Positions 17,752 through 25,644 of a stretch of 51,735 bases of DNA are shown here, piece after piece. The notes below the pieces were generated by a model, which was not told the DNA's origin, searched no databases, and worked only from the letters and a program-made list of their open reading frames with translations. This DNA comes from Pirellula sp. (lineage in GTDB: Bacteria > Planctomycetota > Planctomycetia > Pirellulales > Pirellulaceae), in the NCBI GenBank assembly GCA_021736575.1, contig JAIPFP010000008.1:1-51735 (forward strand), written 5' to 3'. The position numbers and the translations under genes are program-made. Every line of letters begins with the position of its first letter. Position 1 is the stretch's first letter.

Positions 17752-19266
17752 ATGAGGCGATTGAAGATTCTTGTCGCAGAGTGCAAGCAGGAAGTCTCTA
17801 CATTCAATCCACATTTGAGTGGATATGGCGATTTCCGCATTCGGCGCGGACCTGAAATACTCGACTATCATAGAAGTGTACGCAATGAAATCGGCGGAGC
17901 TGCCCATGTCTTCGACCAGGTTTCGCAGATTGAGTTGGTTCCGTCCTACAGTGCATGCTTTATCACTTCGGGGGGGACGCTGGAGCGAAACGACTGGCAG
18001 CGAATCGCTCGCGAGTTCCTAGAAAGCATTGAGAATACTCCTCCAGTAGATGGAGTCTATTTCTGCATGCATGGTGCCATGGCTAGTCAAGACGAATTGG
18101 ACCCTGAAGGATTCCTGTTGGCTGAGTCGCGGAAGATTCTCGGGGAGGATATCCCGATTGTCGTCTCCCTCGATCTGCATGGAATTCTAACAGATCGCAT
18201 GATCGAGCATTCCGATGCAATTGTCGCTTATCATACTTATCCCCATGTCGATTTCTTCGAAACGGGAGAACGCGCGGCACGATTGCTTTTGCGAATTATC
18301 GCAGGTGAAGTTCGCCCAGTGACAGCCAGAGTTGCGATTCCAGCACTCGTTCGCGGCGACGAACTGATCACCGAAACCGGACTCTTTGGGCAAAGCATCC
18401 GCCTAGCTCAGAGCGCAGAGCAAGGACCGCATGGGCTCTCAGCCGGCATGTTCATCGGTAACCCCTTCACCGATGTGCCAGCTTTGCAGACAATTAGTTT
18501 CGTCGTTACGGATAATGACCCGCAACTCGCAGAACGAGAAGCGGTTCAGATCGCGGAGAACTTCTGGTCGCATCATGAGCGGATGCAGGTAAAGTTGGTC
18601 AGCCTTGATCAAATGGCTGCTGAGATGCTGGCACATGGTGAGGGGACGGTTGCAATTGTGGATGCAGCGGATGCGACAAGCTCCGGCGCATCGGGTGACA
18701 GCAATGCCATCCTGCGAAAGCTGGTAGAAAAGGGCTACCGAGGCAAAATACTTGTTCCGATCGTCGATGCGGCAGCAGTGACATCCGCATTTGCGGCTGG
18801 CGTCGGTGCAATCATACAGACGACGCTCGGCGGAACACTTGACCCAAAGCGGTTTCAACCGTTGCCTATCCGTGGCCAGGTTCGCCTCCTTTCCGATGGG
18901 CGGTTTCGAAGCGAGTCGTTTGGGGAGGAATGGCAAGCCGGATTGTCAGCCGTTTTGGAATGCGACAACGTCACGTGGGTCGTCAGCAGTCGAGCCGTCA
19001 GTCTTTATGACCGTTCGTTTTTTTACGCGCATGGGCGGAATCCAAAGAACTTTCAGGCGGTGGTAGTCAAATCACCTCATTGCCAGCATCATATGTACGC
19101 CGATTGGTGTGCGAAAATGATTCATGTTGACGCACCGGGATCTTCAAGCGCCAATCTTGCTTACTTGGGACATACACGATGCCCTCGTCCCATCTTCCCG
19201 CTAGATCGGGAAGTTTCATTTCAACCACTGGCTAGAATTTTTCGACGAGGATCCAAACATTCATGA
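17752..19266 (+). CDS. M81-family metallopeptidase (MlrC-like)
   Basis: About 504 residues from ATG 17752; ATG 17749 directly before is equally possible (GAAAGGGA upstream), and the frame stays open to 17662. The founding member, microcystinase C, cleaves linear microcystin fragments; most homologues have unknown substrates. Metal-binding elements of the N-terminal DUF1485 part are visible: FCMHGAMASQDELDPEG, VVSLDLHGILT and AYHTYPHVDFFETGERA. The C-terminal part has DAADATSSGASGDSNAILR. Coupled by ATGA to the enolase-superfamily gene. Probably hydrolyses an amide or peptide-like link in the compound that this operon handles. Confidence 0.88.
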   Translation: MRRLKILVAECKQEVSTFNPHLSGYGDFRIRRGPEILDYHRSVRNEIGGAAHVFDQVSQIELVPSYSACFITSGGTLERNDWQRIAREFLESIENTPPVDGVYFCMHGAMASQDELDPEGFLLAESRKILGEDIPIVVSLDLHGILTDRMIEHSDAIVAYHTYPHVDFFETGERAARLLLRIIAGEVRPVTARVAIPALVRGDELITETGLFGQSIRLAQSAEQGPHGLSAGMFIGNPFTDVPALQTISFVVTDNDPQLAEREAVQIAENFWSHHERMQVKLVSLDQMAAEMLAHGEGTVAIVDAADATSSGASGDSNAILRKLVEKGYRGKILVPIVDAAAVTSAFAAGVGAIIQTTLGGTLDPKRFQPLPIRGQVRLLSDGRFRSESFGEEWQAGLSAVLECDNVTWVVSSRAVSLYDRSFFYAHGRNPKNFQAVVVKSPHCQHHMYADWCAKMIHVDAPGSSSANLAYLGHTRCPRPIFPLDREVSFQPLARIFRRGSKHS

Positions 19267-20393
19267 AAATCACTGAGATTCGCTGTGCTGGTTTGCGAGG
19301 AGCAACGCCGGAGGGTGGGTGGAGCAATGAGCTTCGTCCGGAGGATTGTGTGCATACACTGATTGCGGTGCATACCGACGAAGGTTTGGTTGGTCTCGGT
19401 AGTGTCTTCACAAACGATGCGTTGGTGCGTGCGGCTTTAGCCGTTCTTGAGCCGCTCTATCGCGGAGAGAATGCGTTGGAGCCCGAACGAGTGAGCGAAA
19501 AATTGCATCAGCACATGTTTTGGCTAGGTCGCGGAGGAGCGATTACTCATACCATCAGTGGGATCGACATCGCCCTTTGGGACTTGCTTGGCAAGGCCGC
19601 AGGGCAGCCGGTGGGGCGATTGCTTGGGGGGCGGTATCGCGATCGGGTTCAACCCTATGCCTCGTTGCTCATGGATGAGCCAAGCAAGCTGAAAGAACAT
19701 TTGCTCTCGGTGAAGTCGCAAGGATTCCGAGCATTCAAAATTGGGTGGGGACCGTTTGGGCGGCACAGCGCGTCACTCGATGAAGCGATTGTTCGCGCGG
19801 CCCGAGAAGCGGTCGGTGAGGATTCACGTTTGATGGTCGATGCGGGTGGCAGTGATGCCTATTGGACTAACGGCTACAAGTGGGCCTTGAATACGGCGAA
19901 GATGTTGGAAAACTACAATGTTTATTGGTTCGAGGAGCCGCTCAACCCAGATGCGATCGAAGACTATGCGTTGTTAAGAGAGCATTCGCCCGTTGCCATT
20001 GCGGGCGGGGAAGTGCTAACACGCCGCCAGTCTTTTCAACCCTGGTTGGAAGCCCGCGCATTCGACATTGTGCAGCCCGATGTCACGAAGGTCGGCGGGA
20101 TAAGCGAAGAACGCCGAATTGCGTGGATGGCACATGATCACGGTGTGCGGTTTATTCCCCATGGCTGGAATACAGCGGTTGGCTTAGCAGCCGATTTGCA
20201 ATTGGCATCCGCCTTTCCCGATACAGATCTCGTGGAATACCTGACTGGTTCCCCTTTCATCGACGAAATCGCGATCGGAGGCTGGCAGCTTGACGGGGAT
20301 GGCATGTTGGCTATCCCCTCGTCGCCAGGACTTGGTTTGGAACTCGATCGAGATGCGGTCATCGAGTATTCTGGCGTAACGAACCTTTTCTGA
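19263..20393 (+). CDS. Enolase-superfamily (mandelate racemase type) enzyme
   Basis: 376 residues. An N-terminal capping domain (1-125) is followed by the barrel. The Mg ligands are Asp193 (MVDAGGSD), a Glu in WFEEPL (about 224-225) and Glu250 (IAGGEVL). A Lys159 base lies in AFKIGWG, where the usual second Lys of the KxK motif is Gly161; Asp273 and His300 (IPHGWNT) form the opposite base. This suits a sugar-acid dehydratase or racemase acting by alpha-proton removal from a carboxylate; the substrate is unknown. It is the last gene of the operon and faces a PfkB sugar kinase, consistent with sugar-acid breakdown. Confidence 0.88.
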   Translation: MKITEIRCAGLRGATPEGGWSNELRPEDCVHTLIAVHTDEGLVGLGSVFTNDALVRAALAVLEPLYRGENALEPERVSEKLHQHMFWLGRGGAITHTISGIDIALWDLLGKAAGQPVGRLLGGRYRDRVQPYASLLMDEPSKLKEHLLSVKSQGFRAFKIGWGPFGRHSASLDEAIVRAAREAVGEDSRLMVDAGGSDAYWTNGYKWALNTAKMLENYNVYWFEEPLNPDAIEDYALLREHSPVAIAGGEVLTRRQSFQPWLEARAFDIVQPDVTKVGGISEERRIAWMAHDHGVRFIPHGWNTAVGLAADLQLASAFPDTDLVEYLTGSPFIDEIAIGGWQLDGDGMLAIPSSPGLGLELDRDAVIEYSGVTNLF

Positions 20394-20435
20394 GCTAAGC
20401 ACATCCGCAACTGTTTTTCAACCCAACGCGCCGTT

Positions 20436-20494
20436 GGGCGATAGCCCTGGTTTTCCAATTGCTCGACATTCGTCGAGAACCGGGGCTATCGCCC
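20436..20494. repeat. Long REP-like hairpin between convergent genes
   Basis: GGGCGATAGCCC (20436-20447) pairs perfectly with GGGCTATCGCCC (20483-20494). Inside, GGTT/AACC and CTCGAC/GTCGAG extend the stem around an ATTC loop. It lies between the enolase-type gene and pfkB and could end transcription in both directions, though no U tract follows. A half copy (GGGCGTTAGCCCCCGGTT) lies at about 29977-29994. Confidence 0.75.
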
Positions 20495-20548
20495 TTCAGC
20501 TATCCGTTTGTTTCACTCGAAGACTCATACCGTTGTGCTTACCACTCA

Positions 20549-21445
20549 TCATTGGGGTGGGATAGCGGGGCTCGGAATTGCTCCCGCGTAACCGCACACG
20601 ACGGAAGCGACACGACAAGCGTTTGCAACGACCGAGCGCACAGAATCACCGGAGCATAATCCTACGACCAACGCAGCCGTAAAAGCGTCACCTGCACCGA
20701 CGGTATCGCAGACTCTGACAGGAATACCTGGTTGGTCGATGATTTCACTGCGTGTCACTACGACCGCGCCCTCGGCGCCGCGCGTCATTGCCACAAGTTC
20801 TAAATCGAATTTCTGACGCAAAGCAAGAAGTGTTTCCATTGGATCGGAAAGCTCTCCCAACTCGCATGCTTGCGATACCTTTTGAAACTCATCGTCACTC
20901 AACTTGACAATGGTTGCCATCGCGATGGATTCTCGAATCAGCGCATTGTCAAAAAAGGGGGCTCGTAAATTCACATCCAAGACTCGTTGGACTCCATTTC
21001 TCTTAGCGATCTGCAGCGTTTGGATGATCGCTTTTCGCGATTCGGGACTGCGTTGGCCAAGCGTACCAAAGTAGATTGCGTCGGCTTCGGCAACGACCGC
21101 TTCAAACTCCGGCGTCCAACGCAACCGATCCCAAGCTGCGTCAGCGTGAATCACGGAACTTGGCTTGCCCGATTGGTCGACATCCACTCCTACTGTTCCC
21201 GTGTAAACGGATTCATGCCGTTGTACCAGCGAAACATCCACTCCCGTTCCTCGCAAAATCCCCAACGCCTCATCTCCGAACGCATCTTTTCCAACAGCGC
21301 TGAGCATGGTCACATGACTTCCCAACAAGGCAGCGTGGCACGCGAAATTAGCAGGTGCGCCTCCGAATCGAGCGCCATCTGGAAAGAGATCCCAAAGCGC
21401 CTCGCCAATCGAGACGATGGACTTACTCGGTGAATCATCGCGCAT
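20549..21445 (-). CDS. PfkB-family carbohydrate kinase (fructokinase-like)
   Basis: 298 residues. Phosphorylates a sugar with ATP. The N-terminal signature is IGEALWDLFPDGARFGGAPA, typical of fructokinases, with NFACHAALLG following. The C-terminal catalytic motif DTVGAGDAFTAAL holds the anion hole and base Asp. Length is normal. It is convergent with the catabolic operon and may share its regulation, but is not part of it. Substrate identity (fructose or a keto-sugar acid) is inferred only from the N-terminal motif. Confidence 0.9.
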   Translation of the reverse strand: MRDDSPSKSIVSIGEALWDLFPDGARFGGAPANFACHAALLGSHVTMLSAVGKDAFGDEALGILRGTGVDVSLVQRHESVYTGTVGVDVDQSGKPSSVIHADAAWDRLRWTPEFEAVVAEADAIYFGTLGQRSPESRKAIIQTLQIAKRNGVQRVLDVNLRAPFFDNALIRESIAMATIVKLSDDEFQKVSQACELGELSDPMETLLALRQKFDLELVAMTRGAEGAVVVTRSEIIDQPGIPVRVCDTVGAGDAFTAALVVGLCSGDSVRSVVANACRVASVVCGYAGAIPSPAIPPQ

Positions 21446-21529
21446 TGTCTGGCACCATGGGCTTTAAAAAATTCTTCGAAGGACTGCCGCACGGCAGCAG
21501 GTGGTCAGGCGAGCGGCAAATGGCAGCCC

Positions 21530-21585
21530 AACCCGAAGCGTAAGCGAGGGACAATTTCGCAGGTCCCTCACGTACGTATCGGGTT
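21530..21585. repeat. Imperfect inverted repeat upstream of pfkB
   Basis: Two 23-bp arms (21530-21552 and 21563-21585), AACCCGAAGCGTAAGCGAGG and its counterpart ending in ATCGGGTT, match at about 19 of 23 positions around a 10-nt loop. It resembles the GC-rich interspersed repeats common in planctomycete genomes. Just downstream CCGGTTTTCACCA occurs twice (about 21620-21655). Confidence 0.65.
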
Positions 21586-21716
21586 ATGATTGGTAGTTTT
21601 CAGTCTGGCACTCGCCTAAGCACCGGTTTTCACCATCGGCAGCCGGTTTTCACCAGAGGCAGAGGGGGTACGTCGGCCCTCAGGGCCTATGTGATACGAT
21701 ACCAGCATTCTCGGTC

Positions 21717-22289
21717 TCAGTACAACCGAACCATCCTGCGGAATCCAAGTACTCTTAGTACGCACCACCAAGTGCGCCTTTTTTTCGGTAGCTTCGTTCG
21801 ATCGCTCCAGCTACCAAAGTCCCAACCGAGTCGAACAAACCGAATGCAAAGGGAGCGGGACTTGCACGCGAATCCCATTGTCTCCCAAGTTGCAAGCTGA
21901 ATCGCCATCTGGACGCATTCGTCTTGTGCGGCTGTGTCTGCGACCTCCCTCCGATTTAACCATTCGGCGAACAAGAGAGAATCCCTGACGATCGCATTCT
22001 TTCCGTTGACATGATTTCGCTCAGCGTATTGGCGGAACAATGGTCCGAAACGCGATCCCAGTGTTTCCGCTGTCAGCGGCATGTGATGCCTGGTCTGTGA
22101 GATCCTCTTTCGAATCAAGGTTTCGCGACTCCTCGCCAAGTCCTCATCGCTCGGAGAATTCACCGGCAATGTTGAATTTCCCGGCAGAACTGGATTGGCA
22201 TCTTCCGGGATTGAGCTGTCTGTGGAATCGGTCAAGCGTTTCGCTACATAGGTTTGCAAGCGTAGTAGTTGGTCCTTCTCGGATTCCAT
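21717..22289 (-). CDS. Small partner protein of the DUF692 enzyme
   Basis: 190 residues from ATG 22289, four bases after the DUF692 stop. The N-terminal part is acidic and low in complexity. The middle (about 65-115) holds a helical block with RETLIRKRISQTRHHMPLTA and LGSRFGPLFRQYAERN. From memory, similar RxxLARKR...LG.rF.plFr.YA blocks occur in small proteins next to DUF692 enzymes, where a partner binds the precursor or substrate. The C-terminal 40 residues are Arg/Trp-rich and unlike the rest. Probably a substrate-recognition or chaperone partner; this comes from gene context and is not proven. Confidence 0.65.
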   Translation of the reverse strand: MESEKDQLLRLQTYVAKRLTDSTDSSIPEDANPVLPGNSTLPVNSPSDEDLARSRETLIRKRISQTRHHMPLTAETLGSRFGPLFRQYAERNHVNGKNAIVRDSLLFAEWLNRREVADTAAQDECVQMAIQLATWETMGFACKSRSLCIRFVRLGWDFGSWSDRTKLPKKRRTWWCVLRVLGFRRMVRLY

Positions 22290-22293
22290 TGCA

Positions 22294-23157
22294 TTAGGTT
22301 TCGACAAAATCGCGATTCATGATTTCCCGCATGTTAGCCAATTCGGTGAGGATGTCCGAAAACGGAGGAAGCTGTTCATCGCGTTCCAGAATCGCACCGC
22401 AAACCGGTGCATAGCGAACGACTTCCTCCAATAACTGCCAAATTTCTAAGTTGGTCGCATGGCTATGCCCATCGATGAGCAGATCACCTTCACGATCGAA
22501 TCCGACGAAATGCAATTGTACAATTCGATCGCGCGGCAATCGATTTAAAACTTGAACCGCATCAAATCGATAGTTTATCGAATTGATATAGAGGTTGGTG
22601 ACGTCCAGAAGTAAGCCGCAATTGTTTTCGTTCAACACTTCGCCAAGAAACGAAGCTTCGTCGAAAGTGTCATTTTCGTACTCAATCGATTGGGTAATGT
22701 TTTCGAGGATCAACGGTGCCCCAATCTCCGACGTCGCAACGCGAATGTTTTCTTTCAGGCACCTTAGTGTCGCCTTCGTTTTCGGTAAAGCGGTGAGATG
22801 TCCAATATCGATCCCACCCACTCGGCAGAATGAGATATGTTCGCTCCACCAGGCTGGCTGAACTGTTTCAACCACACGTTTGAGCATATTGAGATAGCCT
22901 CGATCTAGTCCATCGGCGCTCCCAAGCGAGAGCCCTAGCCCGTGCGGTATGAGAGGGAAGCGACTCGCGAGCAACTTCAAAAGTTCATTGGATTCCGGTT
23001 TCGGATCAAAGAAGTGATCTGCGGTAATCTCCAGAAAATCAATTTGGTTCGCGTTGCGAAAGACATCGGTACGAACCGCATCGCGATATCCCAATCCCAC
23101 GCCGAGTCGAGGCAGCTCACTCTTGCCGAGGGTGACTTTGCGCTGTCTAGCCGCCAC
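22294..23157 (-). CDS. DUF692-family iron enzyme (MbnB/BufB/TglH-like)
   Basis: 287 residues. The frame is open to 23349, but that upstream part is antisense Gly/Cys-codon sequence. I start at GTG 23157, which has GGAGG five bases upstream and overlaps the preceding stop by 11 bases. The TIM-barrel begins ELPRLGVGLGYRD. Likely metal ligands: His72 (LIPHGLGLS), Glu106/His107 (WWSEHISFC), Glu152/Asn153 (LILENITQS), Asp185 and Asn188 (LLDVTNLYIN), His216 (QLHFVG), Asp229/His231 (IDGHSH) and Glu258. Characterised relatives use two or three irons and oxygen to modify cysteines of ribosomal peptides. Here the probable substrate is the Cys-rich tail encoded just upstream. Confidence 0.9.
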   Translation of the reverse strand: MAARQRKVTLGKSELPRLGVGLGYRDAVRTDVFRNANQIDFLEITADHFFDPKPESNELLKLLASRFPLIPHGLGLSLGSADGLDRGYLNMLKRVVETVQPAWWSEHISFCRVGGIDIGHLTALPKTKATLRCLKENIRVATSEIGAPLILENITQSIEYENDTFDEASFLGEVLNENNCGLLLDVTNLYINSINYRFDAVQVLNRLPRDRIVQLHFVGFDREGDLLIDGHSHATNLEIWQLLEEVVRYAPVCGAILERDEQLPPFSDILTELANMREIMNRDFVET

Positions 23158-24166
23158 AACCGCCTCCGCCACAACCGCCACAACCGCCCCCACCACCACA
23201 ACTCGCACCGCCGCAGCTCGCACCGCCGCCAGAACTTTCACCGCCGCCACAACTTGCTGCGGACGCTCCGGCGCAACCCGAGCCGCATCCGCCACCTGTT
23301 GTTTCTGCACGGAGATACATCTTTCGAAAGTCTTGAAAGGGGCCGCCATTCAAAGCTGCGACTCCGAAGATACCAACTGCCATCAGTGGAATCATGCTAG
23401 CCTGTTGGTCTCGCCCTACGGCGACTGCATTCGTATTGCTTTCCACGGAAAAGTCTCTGACGGCATGGCGATACTGTGCATTGATTAGTTGTACGCCGGA
23501 CAGATATTGGCGCCCCCTCGCGTTGAACCGACGGTGCGATCGCGTCAAAAGTAAACCCACCGATCCAATGATCATCATCAGCACTGCGAACCAGATGTTG
23601 TCCAAGTGCCTAAGGGTAGCGCTCACGATTTTAGTCAGTCCAGCTAAGAAAAAGAGTGTAGCCGAACCAACGGAAAAAAGGTTCAAGATAGACTGCTGCG
23701 ATGGAGCGATGCGGAATCCTTCTTGCTCGATCCATTCATCCCAACGCTCGAACTCGCTAACAAATTGACTAGCCACATTGGAACCGAAAATATCGGTTGG
23801 TTTGCGGGCTACAGAAAAAAAATCTGCGGCTTGTTTTGCAAAGGGGCTCAATGTTTTCGGAAGTTCTGCGTCGAGTTTCCGTTGCCATTGGACTGTCCTG
23901 AGAGTTTTTCCCTCTTCTTTTTGCAACAGGCCCTGAGAATAGAGTTCAAGTGTGGCCAACCGCAGTACTTCGTTTGCCCCACCTCTCAAATAGGCGATCT
24001 TGTACGGGTCCGGATCTGTTTCTGGAATGACTGGGGTGTCTGAACTTACTTGATCTGTTTGGTGACGGACGATCAAGCAAACTACAAAAAAAGCCACCCA
24101 AACGGTGGCATATGCAGCGAGAAACTCTGGGCCTTGCATGTGTGTAAACAACTGGAGCCATTGCAT
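23147..24166 (-). CDS. TIGR04222-type membrane protein with eight-cysteine Gly tail
   Basis: 339 residues; ATG 24166 has a strong GGAGGAGAGGAA upstream. A membrane helix at about 15-34 is followed by a soluble part opening with DPDPYKIAYLRGGANEVLRL, the hallmark I know for TIGR04222 proteins. Further hydrophobic segments lie at about 160-183, 190-208 and 256-272. The last 49 residues are almost only Gly, Ser, Ala and Cys, with eight cysteines at 294, 298, 306, 318, 323, 329, 332 and 337. Such tails are typical of the family, whose role is unknown. First gene of the minus-strand operon with DUF692 and a partner; the tail may be a modified, metal-binding or surface-linked module. Confidence 0.85.
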   Translation of the reverse strand: MQWLQLFTHMQGPEFLAAYATVWVAFFVVCLIVRHQTDQVSSDTPVIPETDPDPYKIAYLRGGANEVLRLATLELYSQGLLQKEEGKTLRTVQWQRKLDAELPKTLSPFAKQAADFFSVARKPTDIFGSNVASQFVSEFERWDEWIEQEGFRIAPSQQSILNLFSVGSATLFFLAGLTKIVSATLRHLDNIWFAVLMMIIGSVGLLLTRSHRRFNARGRQYLSGVQLINAQYRHAVRDFSVESNTNAVAVGRDQQASMIPLMAVGIFGVAALNGGPFQDFRKMYLRAETTGGGCGSGCAGASAASCGGGESSGGGASCGGASCGGGGGCGGCGGGGCGG

Positions 24167-24355
24167 CGTTAATTCCTCTCCTCCATTTTTCTCGAGTACA
24201 TTCGTGTTTATATCAACTGTAGGCTAAATCTGCTCCATACCAAGGCGCGAAAACGAGAAAGTTTTTTCCTCAGCCATTCGCGGTGCTGGGAATCGCTCTG
24301 TTCGATTCTTCGACTACGGGTTTTAGCGTCATTTCATTGAGCACGAGGTCATTCC

Positions 24356-25633
24356 ATGAGGTGGCGTTATGTGCGATACTGGTGTAGAAAAAATTTCCTG
24401 ATGTTACGTTCGTACCCCAAACCAACCAAAACCAAATTGAACGCTATCGATCTTTTCGACAAACTCCCAACCATCGTGGACCAGCAAGGCCCGCTTCAGG
24501 CAGCGTCGCTTTTAGTCGATCAGATGCGACGTGAGCAACGCTACACCGAGTTGTTCGAGGCGCTCAAAATGATGCATCGAGTTGAACTGGGATTGTCCGC
24601 CGTTCAAACAGACCCGTCCGAACCAACATCGGTCGGATCCATTCCCCCGGACATTCAGGACCAACTGGACAAGAAACTTATTGCCGCATGCAGTGAAGTA
24701 GGTACAGCCCTTATGCGACAAGGAAAGCTCCAGGAAGGCTGGATGTACATGCGAGCCGTCGGGGACCGCCAAGCAACCGCAGATGCCATGCGCGATCTGG
24801 AAGTCACTCACGAGAATTTGGATACCTTTCTAGGCCTTTTGGTGCACGAAGCGATCGATGTCGCTCGGGGCACCAAATTGTCGCTTGAGATGCGAGGAAC
24901 CTGCAACACAATTACCATGCTTGATTCCGTTGTCTCGATGAGGGGACGAACGGATCAGCAGGCTGCCGTTGGTGCCCTTGTCGAGCACGTTCATGCAGAG
25001 TTGCTATCAAGTTTAAAGGCGGATATCCTTCGACGAGAAAAACTCGATGAGACGAGCGAAGTTCAACTTGCGAAATCGATCGAACCGCTGCTTGCCACGC
25101 GACCTAGTCTGTTGCGAGACGGCACCTATCATCTGGATACAACGCACTTGGCGTCGACGGTTCGATTTGCGCGAATTTTGGACAACGAAGAACAATTGAG
25201 GATGGCGGTCGATCTGGCTCAATACGGACGGCAACTTCACACTCAATATCAGTATGCAAGCGAGGAGCCGTTTGCTGAGCTCTATCCGATGTCGTTGGCA
25301 ATGTTTCGAGCCTTGCTCGGCGAACATGTTGAGGCTGCCTTGAAAATGTTCCTCCAAAAAGCAGAATCACTTGATCCGCAAGAACACGGCACAGTGGCGA
25401 TCGAAAACTATGCCGATTTGTTGACTCGCGTTGGTCGGCCTGCGGAAGCCATGCAATTCCTAATCAAAAAAATGCCCCGCGGAATGCGTCCGTTTGGAAT
25501 TGCACCTTCGTTGATTGAGTTGGCGGAACTCTCGAAGGATTATGCTCCGATGTTGCAACAAGCGAAAGAGCGTGGGGACCTCGTTGGGTTCGCTGCTGCT
25601 CTGTTGCAGTCAGCGACATCGACACGAAAGTAG
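24356..25633 (+). CDS. Unrecognised helical protein
   Basis: 425 residues from ATG 24356, which has GAGG seven bases upstream; ATG 24401 is a second choice. No signal peptide or membrane helix. Nearly all helical with TPR-like pairs, for example QGPLQAASLLVDQMRREQ near the start and MSLAMFRALLGEHVEAALKM and LLTRVGRPAEAMQFL near the end. I do not recognise a family. It is divergent from the TIGR04222 operon (190-bp gap) and its stop lies only 11 bp from the convergent isomerase gene. Confidence 0.7.
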   Translation: MRWRYVRYWCRKNFLMLRSYPKPTKTKLNAIDLFDKLPTIVDQQGPLQAASLLVDQMRREQRYTELFEALKMMHRVELGLSAVQTDPSEPTSVGSIPPDIQDQLDKKLIAACSEVGTALMRQGKLQEGWMYMRAVGDRQATADAMRDLEVTHENLDTFLGLLVHEAIDVARGTKLSLEMRGTCNTITMLDSVVSMRGRTDQQAAVGALVEHVHAELLSSLKADILRREKLDETSEVQLAKSIEPLLATRPSLLRDGTYHLDTTHLASTVRFARILDNEEQLRMAVDLAQYGRQLHTQYQYASEEPFAELYPMSLAMFRALLGEHVEAALKMFLQKAESLDPQEHGTVAIENYADLLTRVGRPAEAMQFLIKKMPRGMRPFGIAPSLIELAELSKDYAPMLQQAKERGDLVGFAAALLQSATSTRK

Positions 25634-25644
25634 GAAAGGCGACA

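Noticed and set aside
21717-22289. Partner gene as a DUF2063/BufC homologue
   Set aside because: The usual N-terminal YR..V..N...AL pattern of that family is not seen, so only a general partner role is given.
22294-23349. DUF692 gene starting at 23349
   Set aside because: The first 65 residues are the out-of-frame reading of the membrane protein's Gly/Cys tail (Ala/Val/Arg-rich). GTG 23157 with GGAGG gives the normal family length.
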